Positions 18,631 to 27,917 of a DNA stretch of 64,000 nt are shown in pieces. A model generated the notes under the pieces. The model searched no databases. It saw nothing but the letters and a program-made list of their open reading frames with translations, and was not told where the DNA came from. Origin of the DNA: Lacticaseibacillus rhamnosus (GTDB taxonomy: Bacteria; Bacillota; Bacilli; Lactobacillales; Lactobacillaceae). Positions within the stretch are counted from its first letter, which is position 1, and every line of letters starts with the position of its first letter. Location: positions 2,418,001-2,482,000 of the forward strand of contig NZ_LR134331.1 in the NCBI RefSeq assembly GCF_900636965.1, read 5' to 3'. The translations under genes were made by a program, and so were the position numbers.

Positions 18631-19686
18631 ATGCCTTCAATTGCTGATTACCCGCAACGCCTCAATTTAGCGCCTTTTCAACAGACACGATTAACTGAGT
18701 TGGATGCCGGTCTTTTTGCACAACTGGGTTATTTGAATTTTAACTACCTCATCGGCCAACCTTACGCGCGTTTTGCTGATCTGAATGATAGCAGCCGACT
18801 GAACAAGGCAACTTTAACGACTTGGGCAATTCCGACGCATCAAGCAATGTTACAAGCGATGCGGCAAAGTGCACGGTTTGCGCGGGTGACTTGGACCAAT
18901 TGGCTTGAGACCTGCAGTCACCGTAATGAAGAAGATTTTGGTGCCATCACCTTCACCTTGGCGCCGCATGTTTACTGCGTGAGTTTTCGCGGAACCACCA
19001 ACAAGTTAGTCGGCTGGAAGGAAGATCTTAACATGAGCTTCATGCCCACCATTCCTGCCCAGCGCCGTGCTCTGAGCTACTTGACCCGGCAAATTAGCCG
19101 CCATCCCGGCACCTACTATCTGACCGGACATTCTAAAGGCGGCAGTCTCGCCATTTACGCTTTTGACAACTTGCCGCAACCGCTTGCTGATCAAATCGCG
19201 CATGTATACAGCTTCGATGGGCCAAGTGGCGTCCCACTCGATCCCAACCACCGTGATCGCGTCACCAAACTCGTTCCCCAAAGTTCACTCATTGGGGTCA
19301 GTCTCGATCCGGCAACTAACTTTGAAGTTGTTAAAAGTCACGTCAAACTTTTCGGCCAGCATGACGTCCTCACCTGGAATATCGCTGACCATACTTTCGC
19401 CCGGCTGCCAACGACCACTTGGATATCGCGCTATTTTCAGAAAACTTTTGCGCTATGGTTGGCGGGTTTGGACACCAAAGCGACCGCCATCACCGTTGAC
19501 GCCTTATACACCATGCTTCGAAGCGGCAACGCCATCACCTTAGACGATTTAGCCAAAACCAAAAACCACTGGCGCCACTATCTACATGCCTTTCACGAAT
19601 TAGACAAGCATCATCGCCAGCAGCTAGGCAAATCGTTCCGCTGTTTGCTCGGAGCGATGGCAGGATCGCTGGTAAAAACGCATTAA
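18631..19686 (+). CDS. Alpha/beta hydrolase (DUF2974, lipase-like)
   Basis: 351 residues, no signal peptide. The nucleophile elbow is GHSKGG (serine about S168) within YYLTGHSKGGSLAIYAF, preceded by the typical SFRGTTNKLVGWKEDLNM block. This is the DUF2974/Mbeg1-like lipase class 3 arrangement. The ATG follows AGGAG. Substrate unknown; an intracellular esterase is likely. A terminator follows. Confidence 0.85.
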   Translation: MPSIADYPQRLNLAPFQQTRLTELDAGLFAQLGYLNFNYLIGQPYARFADLNDSSRLNKATLTTWAIPTHQAMLQAMRQSARFARVTWTNWLETCSHRNEEDFGAITFTLAPHVYCVSFRGTTNKLVGWKEDLNMSFMPTIPAQRRALSYLTRQISRHPGTYYLTGHSKGGSLAIYAFDNLPQPLADQIAHVYSFDGPSGVPLDPNHRDRVTKLVPQSSLIGVSLDPATNFEVVKSHVKLFGQHDVLTWNIADHTFARLPTTTWISRYFQKTFALWLAGLDTKATAITVDALYTMLRSGNAITLDDLAKTKNHWRHYLHAFHELDKHHRQQLGKSFRCLLGAMAGSLVKTH

Positions 19687-19740
19687 AAATTTCCATGTCA
19701 ACTTGGGCTTGTTAGCAATAAACTTCAAAATGTCTCTTTT

Positions 19741-19790
19741 AACTCGAAGCGAGAACGGCAAAAACCTGCCGAACTCACTTCGAGTTTTTT
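19741..19790 (+). terminator. Intrinsic terminator
   Basis: AACTCGAAG near 19741 pairs with CTTCGAGTT ending in TTTTTT at 19790. An inner GGCA/TGCC pairing extends the stem. Confidence 0.85.
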
Positions 19791-19979
19791 GCACTACTGT
19801 GACAAAAAGTTCAAACTAACCTACATGCCGTCAGTTCGCGGCCCACAAAAAGACAAACTAGCATCCGCCCAGAATCCCGTCATATCAACAACTCTACGAA
19901 TCTTAGAGTCTTCCTGAGTAAAAAATCCTTGTACCTTTTTAGATCTGCTTTAACAATGAGAACAGGTGGTGAAGAGAAA

Positions 19980-20627
19980 ATGCAATTTAGTGACAAACTG
20001 AAACAGGCTCGCCAGCAACATCATTTAACCCAGATGCAGGTTGGTACGCAATTACATGTTTCAGCCAAAACCATTTCCAGCTGGGAGAATGGGCGTAGTT
20101 TTCCTGATATTAGCACCTTGGTTAGTATCAGTGATTTATATCAAATTTCGTTGGATCAATTACTTAGGGAGGATCAAGATATCGTGCAACATTATGAGAC
20201 CATCAGCAAACAAGCACAGCGTTACCAAAAGTACTTCCAAATTACATACTTTTTGAATATCTTACTGATTTTGGCCATTTGGGCAGTACAGATCACATCG
20301 AGCAATTCTAAGACTATTGGATGGCTATTTTTGGCACTATTAATTAATTTAGTCGTGATGGCAACGCATTATCCTGATTACCATACTTGGATCAAAGGTA
20401 CGGCACACCGACTGCTATTAATTCTGTTAGCTGTTGGATTAAGCACAGTTTTACTCGTCTTGAGTTTCGATGGTGCAGCGTCATTAAACACCGCCAGAGC
20501 AGCATCAAACCGATCTGTTGTTTCTTTAATCGGCTTTTATATAGGTCTGCTCATAAAACCACTAACTGAGGCGTTCAGCATTATCTTTGCCATCTTTGGT
20601 TTTGCCGAACTAAAAGAACAGCCGTAA
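19980..20627 (+). CDS. XRE-family regulator with C-terminal membrane domain
   Basis: About 215 residues from the ATG at 19980, which follows GGTGGTGAAGAG. The first 60 residues are a Cro/C1 helix-turn-helix (LTQMQVGTQLHVSAKTISSW, then FPDISTLVSISDLYQ). Four hydrophobic segments follow from about residue 80. Membrane-bound XRE regulators of this type are frequent in Firmicutes and often control a nearby exporter or stress function; the target is not evident here. Monocistronic with a terminator. Confidence 0.85.
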   Translation: MQFSDKLKQARQQHHLTQMQVGTQLHVSAKTISSWENGRSFPDISTLVSISDLYQISLDQLLREDQDIVQHYETISKQAQRYQKYFQITYFLNILLILAIWAVQITSSNSKTIGWLFLALLINLVVMATHYPDYHTWIKGTAHRLLLILLAVGLSTVLLVLSFDGAASLNTARAASNRSVVSLIGFYIGLLIKPLTEAFSIIFAIFGFAELKEQP

Positions 20628-20655
20628 GCTCTTTTGACTCATCATCCCGCTAAGT

Positions 20656-20678
20656 CAGCCATTTGCGCTGGCTTTTTT
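20656..20678 (+). terminator. Intrinsic terminator
   Basis: AGCCA, loop, TGGCT followed by T6, directly after the XRE gene. Confidence 0.7.
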
Positions 20679-20757
20679 AAAATCTGATAACTTGCTTTAC
20701 AAGGTACAGGCTGCTGGGTATACTATGCTTAACAAGGTATCAAAAGGAGGCCAGTGC

Positions 20758-21090
20758 ATGCAACCTTCATCCCAAATGCTCAAGGGCATCCTCGAAGGCG
20801 CCATTTTACGGATCATTCAGCAAGGTGACATTTACGGCTACGGCTTGCATGAAAAACTGGGCACATTGGGCTTTGGCAACATCCCGGAAGGCACCATCTA
20901 CCCGTTATTGCTTAAACTACAAAAAAACAAGCTCATCGTTGGCGTTCGCCGTCCTACCGGCAATGGCCCCGATCGCAAATATTATCACCTCACTGATGCC
21001 GGTCAAGACGCTTTGGCTGACTTTCAGCAACAGTGGCAACAACTTGCCCAAGCAATGGCACAGCTTAACCAAGGAGGTACCGAATCATGA
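20758..21090 (+). CDS. PadR-family transcriptional regulator
   Basis: 110 residues from the ATG at 20758, preceded by AAAGGAGG. The winged helix is recognisable: MLKGILEGAILRIIQQGDIYGYGL, then IPEGTIYPLLLKLQKNKLI and GPDRKYYHLTDAG. It overlaps the next gene by 4 nt (ATGA), a usual pairing of PadR with a DUF1700- or DUF1129-like membrane protein. Two copies of ACAAGGTA about 30 bp apart flank the likely -10 (TATACT) and could be its operator. Confidence 0.92.
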   Translation: MQPSSQMLKGILEGAILRIIQQGDIYGYGLHEKLGTLGFGNIPEGTIYPLLLKLQKNKLIVGVRRPTGNGPDRKYYHLTDAGQDALADFQQQWQQLAQAMAQLNQGGTES

Positions 21091-21872
21091 AAAAATTAAA
21101 TCGGCTGCGAACGGCAAATGACCAACTGCTGAAAAATATTCACGGCACTGATTACACTTACACGGAAACTGTTATCCAATATTTACGCGGTGCTTTGTTC
21201 AAGGATCCATACGCCATTGAACACGCCATTAGTGACTTACTTGCAACCCTAATCGATGCGCAACAGGCCGGCCATCGCGTTGCCAGCTTCTTCAGTGACG
21301 ATCCCCAAACAGCAGCGGATAACATCTTAGCCGAGTTGCCACGCGTCTCTTGGTGGTACTTGTTTGATCAATACTGGCCGATCCTCATGTTTCTTTTTTC
21401 CTCCAGTATTTTTACGATGTTAGTCAGTCAAGACAATCAGTTATCTTTAAGTAATACCATTGCGCCGCTTACTGTTGTCTTCGCCTTTTTAGGGTTGCCA
21501 TTTGCACGCGGCGCCTCATTCAATAAGCTCTCGGCCAAAACAATCTTTGGTCTGCTGCTGGTTGTCACCCTTCTTGTTATCGTCCCTTTAATACTGGGTT
21601 ACTTAACCGTCAGTCATTCTGAATTTGCCTTTTCGCATACGACCCTCACCATCATTTGCGGCAGTTGTGCCGTGCTCAACTTGGCGGTGGCTTTGAGTTT
21701 TCGGCAAATCGCTAAACTATTTTTAGGTTGGTCAACGATTTGGCTACTGGCACTTGCCGGACTACTTTTGCCAATTTCAGCATTCACGGTCGGCATTGCC
21801 ATCGCCGGCGTTGTCCTCGCAGCACTCTTATTGTTCTATCATCCCGAACCCCGCTCCGGATTAATCGCCTAA
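21087..21872 (+). CDS. PadR-partner membrane protein, copy 1
   Basis: 261 residues: a soluble helical N-terminal third (YTETVIQYLRGALFKDPYA, then EHAISDLL and SFFSDDPQTAADNILAELP) followed by about six TM segments. Translationally coupled to padR. The N-terminal segment is nearly identical to that of the next gene while the TM region has diverged, so the pair arose by tandem duplication. Function unknown; such proteins act with PadR in envelope responses in other Firmicutes. Confidence 0.8.
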   Translation: MKKLNRLRTANDQLLKNIHGTDYTYTETVIQYLRGALFKDPYAIEHAISDLLATLIDAQQAGHRVASFFSDDPQTAADNILAELPRVSWWYLFDQYWPILMFLFSSSIFTMLVSQDNQLSLSNTIAPLTVVFAFLGLPFARGASFNKLSAKTIFGLLLVVTLLVIVPLILGYLTVSHSEFAFSHTTLTIICGSCAVLNLAVALSFRQIAKLFLGWSTIWLLALAGLLLPISAFTVGIAIAGVVLAALLLFYHPEPRSGLIA

Positions 21873-21915
21873 GGCCGCGATTGATCACAAACCATACACA
21901 GGAGAAGCATTCGCC

Positions 21916-22692
21916 ATGAAAAAGTTAATGAAACTGCGTGCCGCTAATGACCAACTGCTTAAGCAAATCCACGGTCTCGATCATAACTACACGGAAACGG
22001 TTGTTCAATATTTACGCGGTGCTTTGTCCAAAGACCCTTACGCAGTTGAACATGCCATCAGCGATCTGCTGACAACGCTCATTGATGCCTACCAAGCTGG
22101 TCATCGCGTTTCCAGTTTCTTCAGCGACGATCCCCAAACTGCTGCAGATAACATTTTAAAAGAACTACCGCGCGCTTCGGTGAGTTATCATTTCGCCATC
22201 TTCTGGCCGTTGATCATGTTCCTGTTGATTGAAAGTATTTTTCTCATGTTTATCAGCCAAGATCGTCAGCTTACGGCCGGCAACATTGCATTAGCCGGCG
22301 CGAATGTCTTTATTATGATTCCTATTTCTTACGGACGTGGCATCTTCTTTAACAAGATAGCACGTAAAACTGTTTTAACTTGGCTCGCAGCTCTAGTCGC
22401 CATCTTCTTTGCGCCTGCGCTGATCGATTATTTTTCACACGGTCTGCTAGACTTGGCTATCTCTCGGCCATCACTTCTGGGATTCAGCCTCGTCTTAGGT
22501 GCCTTCAATCTAGGGATGGCGCTGTGGTTTCGGTATGCTGCCCTTGTGTATCTAGCATGGACCGGCATCTGGCTGATAGCCGCACTCGGACTTTCCCTCC
22601 CCGTCTCTCAGATAACGGTCATCTTTGGCATCATCGGAATCGTGGGGGCCGTTGCATCGTCGTTTTTTCGTTTCGAGCCACCTGAAGTATGA
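21916..22692 (+). CDS. PadR-partner membrane protein, copy 2
   Basis: 258 residues, a paralogue of the preceding gene. The first about 90 residues match closely (NYTETVVQYLRGALSKDPYA, SFFSDDPQTAADNILKELP); the six-TM half is divergent in sequence but alike in layout. It begins 43 nt downstream with AGGAGAAG before the ATG. Convergent with the immunity-like gene at 22720. Confidence 0.8.
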   Translation: MKKLMKLRAANDQLLKQIHGLDHNYTETVVQYLRGALSKDPYAVEHAISDLLTTLIDAYQAGHRVSSFFSDDPQTAADNILKELPRASVSYHFAIFWPLIMFLLIESIFLMFISQDRQLTAGNIALAGANVFIMIPISYGRGIFFNKIARKTVLTWLAALVAIFFAPALIDYFSHGLLDLAISRPSLLGFSLVLGAFNLGMALWFRYAALVYLAWTGIWLIAALGLSLPVSQITVIFGIIGIVGAVASSFFRFEPPEV

Positions 22693-22719
22693 CGCCAAAG
22701 ATGCCGTTGACGCGTTGCT

Positions 22720-23010
22720 TTATCTAAACAGCTGACCAAAGAACGTTGCTTCCCCAAAATAACGATCGCCGGTTGCCCCAATCGTTGTGTACAATTGGCT
22801 TAACGCGGCAGGTGACTGTAAGTGATTGAGTAACACATACCGGGAAATGGTCCGTCTGAGTTTGAGGGCCACCATTTGATAAGGGACATCACGGTTTAGG
22901 TCTTTGGCCGCCTCTAAAAGCTGTTGCCGAATTTCTGGATGTTTCGCCATTTCTGGATCGTTATAAGCTATATCAATCGCCTGAAATAATTGTTGGGTTT
23001 TCTTACTCAT
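22720..23010 (-). CDS. Bacteriocin immunity-like protein (Enterocin A immunity family, tentative)
   Basis: 96 residues, all helical in character, with AGGTG before the ATG. The block RRTISRYVLLNHLQSPAALSQLY resembles the C-terminal helix pair of EntA/PedB-type immunity proteins and the block in the 42181-42522 gene (SHDISKYYLIHHTIPAEM). These cytoplasmic proteins protect against class II bacteriocins at the Man-PTS receptor. It lies outside the main bacteriocin cluster and no LytTR box was seen before it, so it may be an orphan immunity gene. Confidence 0.6.
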   Translation of the reverse strand: MSKKTQQLFQAIDIAYNDPEMAKHPEIRQQLLEAAKDLNRDVPYQMVALKLRRTISRYVLLNHLQSPAALSQLYTTIGATGDRYFGEATFFGQLFR

Positions 23011-23242
23011 CTCTTCACCTCATCCATCCTTCTACTAGCTGGTATATACTCAACTCAGTCATTATTATCAACGTAGAAAGTAACTAACACGAGTCGTCCG
23101 AACACTGACACGCTTTTTGTGCTGTGCTAGACTATTCATGCAGTATACCGATCTTGTGCTCATCCTAATATCCGTGAACCGGGAGCCAAAGATCAATTTT
23201 CTATTTGCAGCTTATCATGTCACTTATGAAAGGATCTTTCAA

Positions 23243-24220
23243 TTGAAATATCGTTTATTGGGCAAAACCGGCTACAAAATTAGTGAAGTTTCGCTTGGCA
23301 CCTGGCAACTAGGGGGCAAATGGGGTGCGCCATTCGATGCAAATGTCGCCCGCGAAACCTTGGACGAAGCCTATGATCGTGGCGTTAACTTCTTTGATAC
23401 CGCTGATGGCTATCAAGGCGGTGAAAGCGAAAAGATGGTAGGAGCATTCGTTAAAGAGCATCCCGATGTGCATTTCACCACTAAGATTGGCCGCAAAGAA
23501 GAGCCATTGACCGCCGAGCATTTTGATCCGGATCATATTCGCCGTTATGTTGACGAATCGCGCCAGAATATGGGCTTAGACAGTCTTGATGTTGTCTTGT
23601 TACACTGCCCGCCCATGCAAGTCTACTATCAGCCTGAAACTTTCTTTACACTGGATGCCTTGCAAAAAGCCGGTAAGATTCGGCATTATGGCGTCAGCAT
23701 TGAACGGGCCGAAGAAGGCATTAAAGCGCTCGACTATGACACTGCGGTTGTTGAAGTGATTTTCAATATGTTCCGCCTGCGCCCGGCCGACACCTTCTTC
23801 CCGCTGGCTAAACAACACAATGTCGGCATTCTCGCGCGGGTACCCTTGGCAAGCGGCCTCCTGACCGGAAAGTTCGATGAAAAGACCCAATTTGCCCCCA
23901 CAGATCAGCGCGCCAACAACCGCCATGGCGAACACTTCAGCAAAGGCGAAACTTTCTCCGGCGTTGACTATTTAACCGGCGTCAAAGCAGCCCGCGAACT
24001 AAAAGAGCGGTTAGGATCTGACAATCTGGCCGCAACGGCACTACGGTTTATTCTAATGTACGATGCCGTTTCAGCGGTCATTCCCGGTGCCAGCAACCCG
24101 ACCCAGATCGAACGTAACACCGACGCAGCCGAAATGCCTGCCTTAACCCCTGATCAGATGGCAGTCGTTAAAGATGTTTACGAGCGCATGATCAAGAATC
24201 CGGTTGGTTACGAGTGGTAG
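23243..24220 (+). CDS. Aldo/keto reductase
   Basis: About 325 residues from the TTG at 23243, which has AAAGGA 8 nt upstream; the longer frame from 23117 has no RBS and reads like noncoding sequence. (beta/alpha)8 AKR with the catalytic tetrad Asp and Tyr in FFDTADGYQGGESE, Lys in TTKIGR and His in LLHCPP. The C-terminal segment AVIPGASNPTQIERN binds NADP. It reduces carbonyls with NADPH; the exact substrate is unknown. Confidence 0.92.
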   Translation: MKYRLLGKTGYKISEVSLGTWQLGGKWGAPFDANVARETLDEAYDRGVNFFDTADGYQGGESEKMVGAFVKEHPDVHFTTKIGRKEEPLTAEHFDPDHIRRYVDESRQNMGLDSLDVVLLHCPPMQVYYQPETFFTLDALQKAGKIRHYGVSIERAEEGIKALDYDTAVVEVIFNMFRLRPADTFFPLAKQHNVGILARVPLASGLLTGKFDEKTQFAPTDQRANNRHGEHFSKGETFSGVDYLTGVKAARELKERLGSDNLAATALRFILMYDAVSAVIPGASNPTQIERNTDAAEMPALTPDQMAVVKDVYERMIKNPVGYEW

Positions 24221-24464
24221 TCAACTAATAATCAGTGAGCGGTTGTCAAATGAACCCCCTCACCGATTTATCTAAGTGTAAGCTGACTGTACAAGCCATC
24301 TGAGTGTGATGACGATCACGCTTGCCAAGTTGGTTTGATGCTTGCGTTAACTCGTTGCTGCCGGCAGCTTTCTTCTGCAACAGCGCTGTTGCTACATAAC
24401 AACTAACGAGTTCACCAAAAAGCACCCACACTTCCAGTTGACGATTCAAGTCATAACCATCACA

Positions 24465-24492
24465 AAACCCCACTCCGATTTGAAGTGGGGTT
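24465..24492. terminator. Terminator (mainly for the minus-strand ThrE-like gene)
   Basis: AACCCCACT pairs with AGTGGGGTT around a 9-nt loop; on the minus strand it is followed by TTTGTG, 28 nt after the exporter's stop. Confidence 0.8.
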
Positions 24493-24519
24493 ATTTGTGT
24501 TGCTAAAAAGTCATATTAA

Positions 24520-25875
24520 TTAATCACTTTGCCGCCAGCGAGAATCCATAATCAAGCGAGCGGTAAACAAGCCCAGCGGTAAAAACATAATGATAAGTGC
24601 GGCACGCGTCATCCATTCGGCACCGACGCCAATATTATTCAATCCAATATTGTAAACTGCCCGGTAAATATACAAGCCAGGCACCATGATGACGATTGAT
24701 GGCACTGTTAGCGAAATCCGCGGATAGCCATCAACGCGATTAATCGCCGATGCAATCAGCCCAGCCACCAGTGCGCCGATAAATGCCGCCGCAGCAGGGG
24801 GAATCGTATTGAGATCCACCAATTCAAGCCGCAACGTATTCGCCACTGCCCCAATCAACCCGGCCTGGATTGCCATTCGGCGGGGGCTGTTAAACATCAC
24901 CGAGAATCCGAAGACCCCACAAAAGCTGGCAATGAGGCGATAAATCAAAAGAAGGACCGGACTCAAGCCTAAGTCGACAAAGTTTTCCGGGCGTAAATGG
25001 ACAACCATCGCGACCAGCCAACCAACCAGCGAAGCCACAATGGTAATCATCAACGCATACAGTAGTCGTTCCATTCCCGAGCGCATATCCTGCTTCGAAA
25101 TATCCAGCATACTGGTGATAAACGGGAAGCCCGGAATCACAAACAACATGGCGCCGATATACCCCGCTTCATGCCGCGCTGCAATGCCCAGTCCCATTTC
25201 CAATCCGCGAAAAGCGATAAAATAAACCAAACAGGCAACCGCCACACTGACACCGATACAAGCCAGCAGTGTCCAGTTACGCCGAATCATGATTTCACGC
25301 AGCCAATTACCGATCCCTGCACCAACAAAACAACAAACCATTTCGATAGGACCGCCGCCTAACAAAAAGACGAAAGCGCAACACGCCAAGGCTGCTGCCA
25401 ATCCGGCGCGCAACGGATCGTAATTGCCAGACATTTTTTGAATTTGATCAAGTCGATGGTGAATATCCCGGACGGTTTGAGTCGCATACTCTTTGTCAAA
25501 ATGACGCACAAAACGTTCCAACGCATCCAACTTATCAGTATTCACACCGCTTTTTGGCAGTGAAAGCACCTCAGAATAGGCATGGTTATTGCTAAAGCAG
25601 GTATACGATAAGGAAATTAGGCCAATATCTGCTGAACATGACATCCGCAATGCTCGAGCAACGGTGTTCATCGCCTCACGCACGCGCCACGCCCCGGTAC
25701 CACACGCCAGCAACATGATCCCGACTCGGCCGACGAGTGACGCGCGCTCTTCAAGGGTGGCATGATCCGCTTGCCGCTCTTCGCTGACAATCACGTCATA
25801 CCACGGAATCTGCATATGATGTTTTTCTGAAAGCGGTTGGTCTCCCCGATCCGCTTGGTTATCTTTTGCCTTCAT
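24520..25875 (-). CDS. Threonine/serine exporter family protein (ThrE-type, fused)
   Basis: 451 residues. The soluble N-terminal domain (GIMLLACGTGAWRVREAMNTVAR) is the DUF1212 domain of ThrE; about ten TM segments follow, with the second ThrE domain (DUF3815) fused at the C-terminus (about 310-445). Bacteria often split this into two genes; here it is single. Predicted proton-coupled export of threonine, serine or small peptides. Confidence 0.88.
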   Translation of the reverse strand: MKAKDNQADRGDQPLSEKHHMQIPWYDVIVSEERQADHATLEERASLVGRVGIMLLACGTGAWRVREAMNTVARALRMSCSADIGLISLSYTCFSNNHAYSEVLSLPKSGVNTDKLDALERFVRHFDKEYATQTVRDIHHRLDQIQKMSGNYDPLRAGLAAALACCAFVFLLGGGPIEMVCCFVGAGIGNWLREIMIRRNWTLLACIGVSVAVACLVYFIAFRGLEMGLGIAARHEAGYIGAMLFVIPGFPFITSMLDISKQDMRSGMERLLYALMITIVASLVGWLVAMVVHLRPENFVDLGLSPVLLLIYRLIASFCGVFGFSVMFNSPRRMAIQAGLIGAVANTLRLELVDLNTIPPAAAAFIGALVAGLIASAINRVDGYPRISLTVPSIVIMVPGLYIYRAVYNIGLNNIGVGAEWMTRAALIIMFLPLGLFTARLIMDSRWRQSD

Positions 25876-26054
25876 AACTCGTGCTAATCCTTCTTCTTAT
25901 AGGGATTGTCTTTTCCAAAAAAATTGAAAATAAACATTCACTATTCTAGCACAATTCATAACAGGGTGTATTTTTGACTTTTTGAAACTAACGGATTTGA
26001 CCGCCTTATTCATGACAAGCACGCACAAACTAGCAATCATTTCTCGGTCTCAAC

Positions 26055-26408
26055 TTATTGCATATGATGTTGGAATCGCTGCGCCAGAAAATGCCGGATT
26101 CGCAAAAAGCGACGGGGATCTTCCTTCTTCTGTCCATTGGCGATCCTTCGTAGCTCATCAATCGCATCTCGTCCTTCTTGACTCAACCGTACACTTTCAG
26201 TCGTGAGGATAAAATCAATTCTTAGTATCATCCGAAAAACATGCCGTCGTAATTCATAGCCATGGAAACCATCGCGGATAATCTCTTCCTTGGTTCTTTC
26301 CACAACTTCTTCAATATTCGTTTGGCGGATGAGCTGCGGTTGTTCATGTAATTCATGCAACAGGCAGTCGATATAGCCTTTTGTTTCTAATTCTTCCTCG
26401 TAATCCAT
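26055..26408 (-). CDS. Hypothetical protein at the end of the bacteriocin export operon
   Basis: 117 residues from the ATG at 26408, with AAAGGCGGTG upstream; the longer frame to 26465 starts without an RBS. Charged and helical, no TM segment, no recognised motif. It follows the export accessory gene on the same strand with a gap of about 120 bp, so it belongs to the bacteriocin export unit by position; the function is unknown. Confidence 0.65.
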   Translation of the reverse strand: MDYEEELETKGYIDCLLHELHEQPQLIRQTNIEEVVERTKEEIIRDGFHGYELRRHVFRMILRIDFILTTESVRLSQEGRDAIDELRRIANGQKKEDPRRFLRIRHFLAQRFQHHMQ

Positions 26409-26525
26409 ACGCCGATCACCGCCTTTCATTTGATTAACTTGATCCGTATCGTTTTTTATGGTCATTTTCTTAAATAATGGGCATCGCCTTTTCGCTACTA
26501 AACGACAAAAGCGGTAAATACCGAT

Positions 26526-27905
26526 TTATCGATGGTTAAACATCTTATCTGCAAAGTAATCCCAATAAGTCTTTGTGCCGGTGATAACAGATGCTTGGCC
26601 GGCTAATCCATAATAAAGGGACTGCCGCTGCGATTTAGATAATTTCACCCGCGCCTTGACCGTAAAGAAGTTACCAACTTTCGGATCGCGTGTTGGGGCG
26701 ACGTCAATCGCATAAACCCGGCCATCTAATATGGTAGGGGTCGGCACATTCTCAGCAATTCGCAGGCGTACTTTCTGCCCACGCTTGATGCTCATGATCT
26801 CTGTCGGCGAAACGCCTAATTTTATGTCAGCAACCGTTTGTTCCGTTAAATCCGGCAGAATTCGTGCCAACACGCTTCCTGAAGGGACGTATTGATTCCC
26901 TGCCAAGGCAGTTTCTAAATGCAAAACGCCACTGGCACTTGCTTTGACATGATAGTTTTGAGTTTCATCATTCAAGGTAGCTAACTTAGCCTCGTCTGCT
27001 TGGACCTGTTGCTGAACCTTCGTCTGTTCCGCAACGGCTGTTTGCTGCAACCGACTTTGTAATGCGGTTAGATTAGCCTGAGTCTCTCCCGCTTTTTGAG
27101 CCGATACATCTGCTTGTTTTTGACCGGCCCGTTGCTGCTCTAAAGACGTCAAATTGGTTTGTTCCTCATCCAACTGTGTCTGTAATTGAGCAAGGTACTG
27201 GCGTTTAAGGTTCGCCTGTGCCTCCGCGTCGGTATTTTTTATCTCACTTTCATATTGTTGATAAAGGTAGTGATAGGCGTGGCGACTGGCCAAGGGTTTG
27301 TTCGCCTGAATCGCCGCTTTTGCCTCGGAGATAGCGGCCATTTTTGCTTGGCTCGTTTGGATACTGGCGCTTAGTAACCGATCAATCTCTTTGTTTTTTT
27401 CACTAGCGACGGTTTGGGTTGCCTGCTCAGCCTCTGCTGTCAGTGTCAGCACTCGCCGTTGACTCAGATAATCTTGCACCTGTTGTTGATAGCCGAATCG
27501 GTCTGCCTTTGAAAAAAGATCTTTGTTTTCGGTAACACTTTGTTTCAAAACATCCAATTGCTGCTGTTGCTCTTTTAGCGTTGCCAGTTGCTGCTTGAGT
27601 AATTTGATTTGTGTTGGATTGGCGACATCGTGGTAAACAAGTAAGGTCTCGCCTTTCTTCACGCGCTTGCCTTCTTTCATGCGGTTCGAGACGATCCGAT
27701 TGGCGGCCGTCGCCTGAACTGTCACGGCTGCCTTTACCGGTTCAATTTCGGCAGCTGTCAGCACAGTTACCTCGCGCCGAGCAAAGATCAGAAACAATAG
27801 CAAGCCTAAGAAAAGAATCGTACTAGGCATAATAATCATCGTTGAAAAATTGCGAAAGCGGTGCTGGTAATATTCGGTCGTTGCAAGTTTTTTGGGATCC
27901 ATCAT
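26526..27905 (-). CDS. Bacteriocin export accessory protein (HlyD family; ComB/LcnD/MesE-like)
   Basis: 459 residues: one N-terminal TM (about 23-45), a lipoyl-like half (VKAAVTVQATAANRIVSNRM), a long coiled-coil with many Gln/Ala/Leu residues (about 85-310), the second lipoyl half and a C-terminal beta-barrel. This is the membrane-fusion partner of C39-peptidase bacteriocin exporters. It lies 12 nt after the exporter gene. Because that gene is split by an IS, the accessory protein may have no working partner. Confidence 0.92.
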   Translation of the reverse strand: MMDPKKLATTEYYQHRFRNFSTMIIMPSTILFLGLLLFLIFARREVTVLTAAEIEPVKAAVTVQATAANRIVSNRMKEGKRVKKGETLLVYHDVANPTQIKLLKQQLATLKEQQQQLDVLKQSVTENKDLFSKADRFGYQQQVQDYLSQRRVLTLTAEAEQATQTVASEKNKEIDRLLSASIQTSQAKMAAISEAKAAIQANKPLASRHAYHYLYQQYESEIKNTDAEAQANLKRQYLAQLQTQLDEEQTNLTSLEQQRAGQKQADVSAQKAGETQANLTALQSRLQQTAVAEQTKVQQQVQADEAKLATLNDETQNYHVKASASGVLHLETALAGNQYVPSGSVLARILPDLTEQTVADIKLGVSPTEIMSIKRGQKVRLRIAENVPTPTILDGRVYAIDVAPTRDPKVGNFFTVKARVKLSKSQRQSLYYGLAGQASVITGTKTYWDYFADKMFNHR

Positions 27906-27917
27906 CTAAAGCTCACC

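Noticed and set aside
24246-24473. 75-codon minus-strand frame between the AKR and ThrE-like genes
   Set aside because: It begins inside the terminator hairpin, has no RBS and matches no family I recognise.
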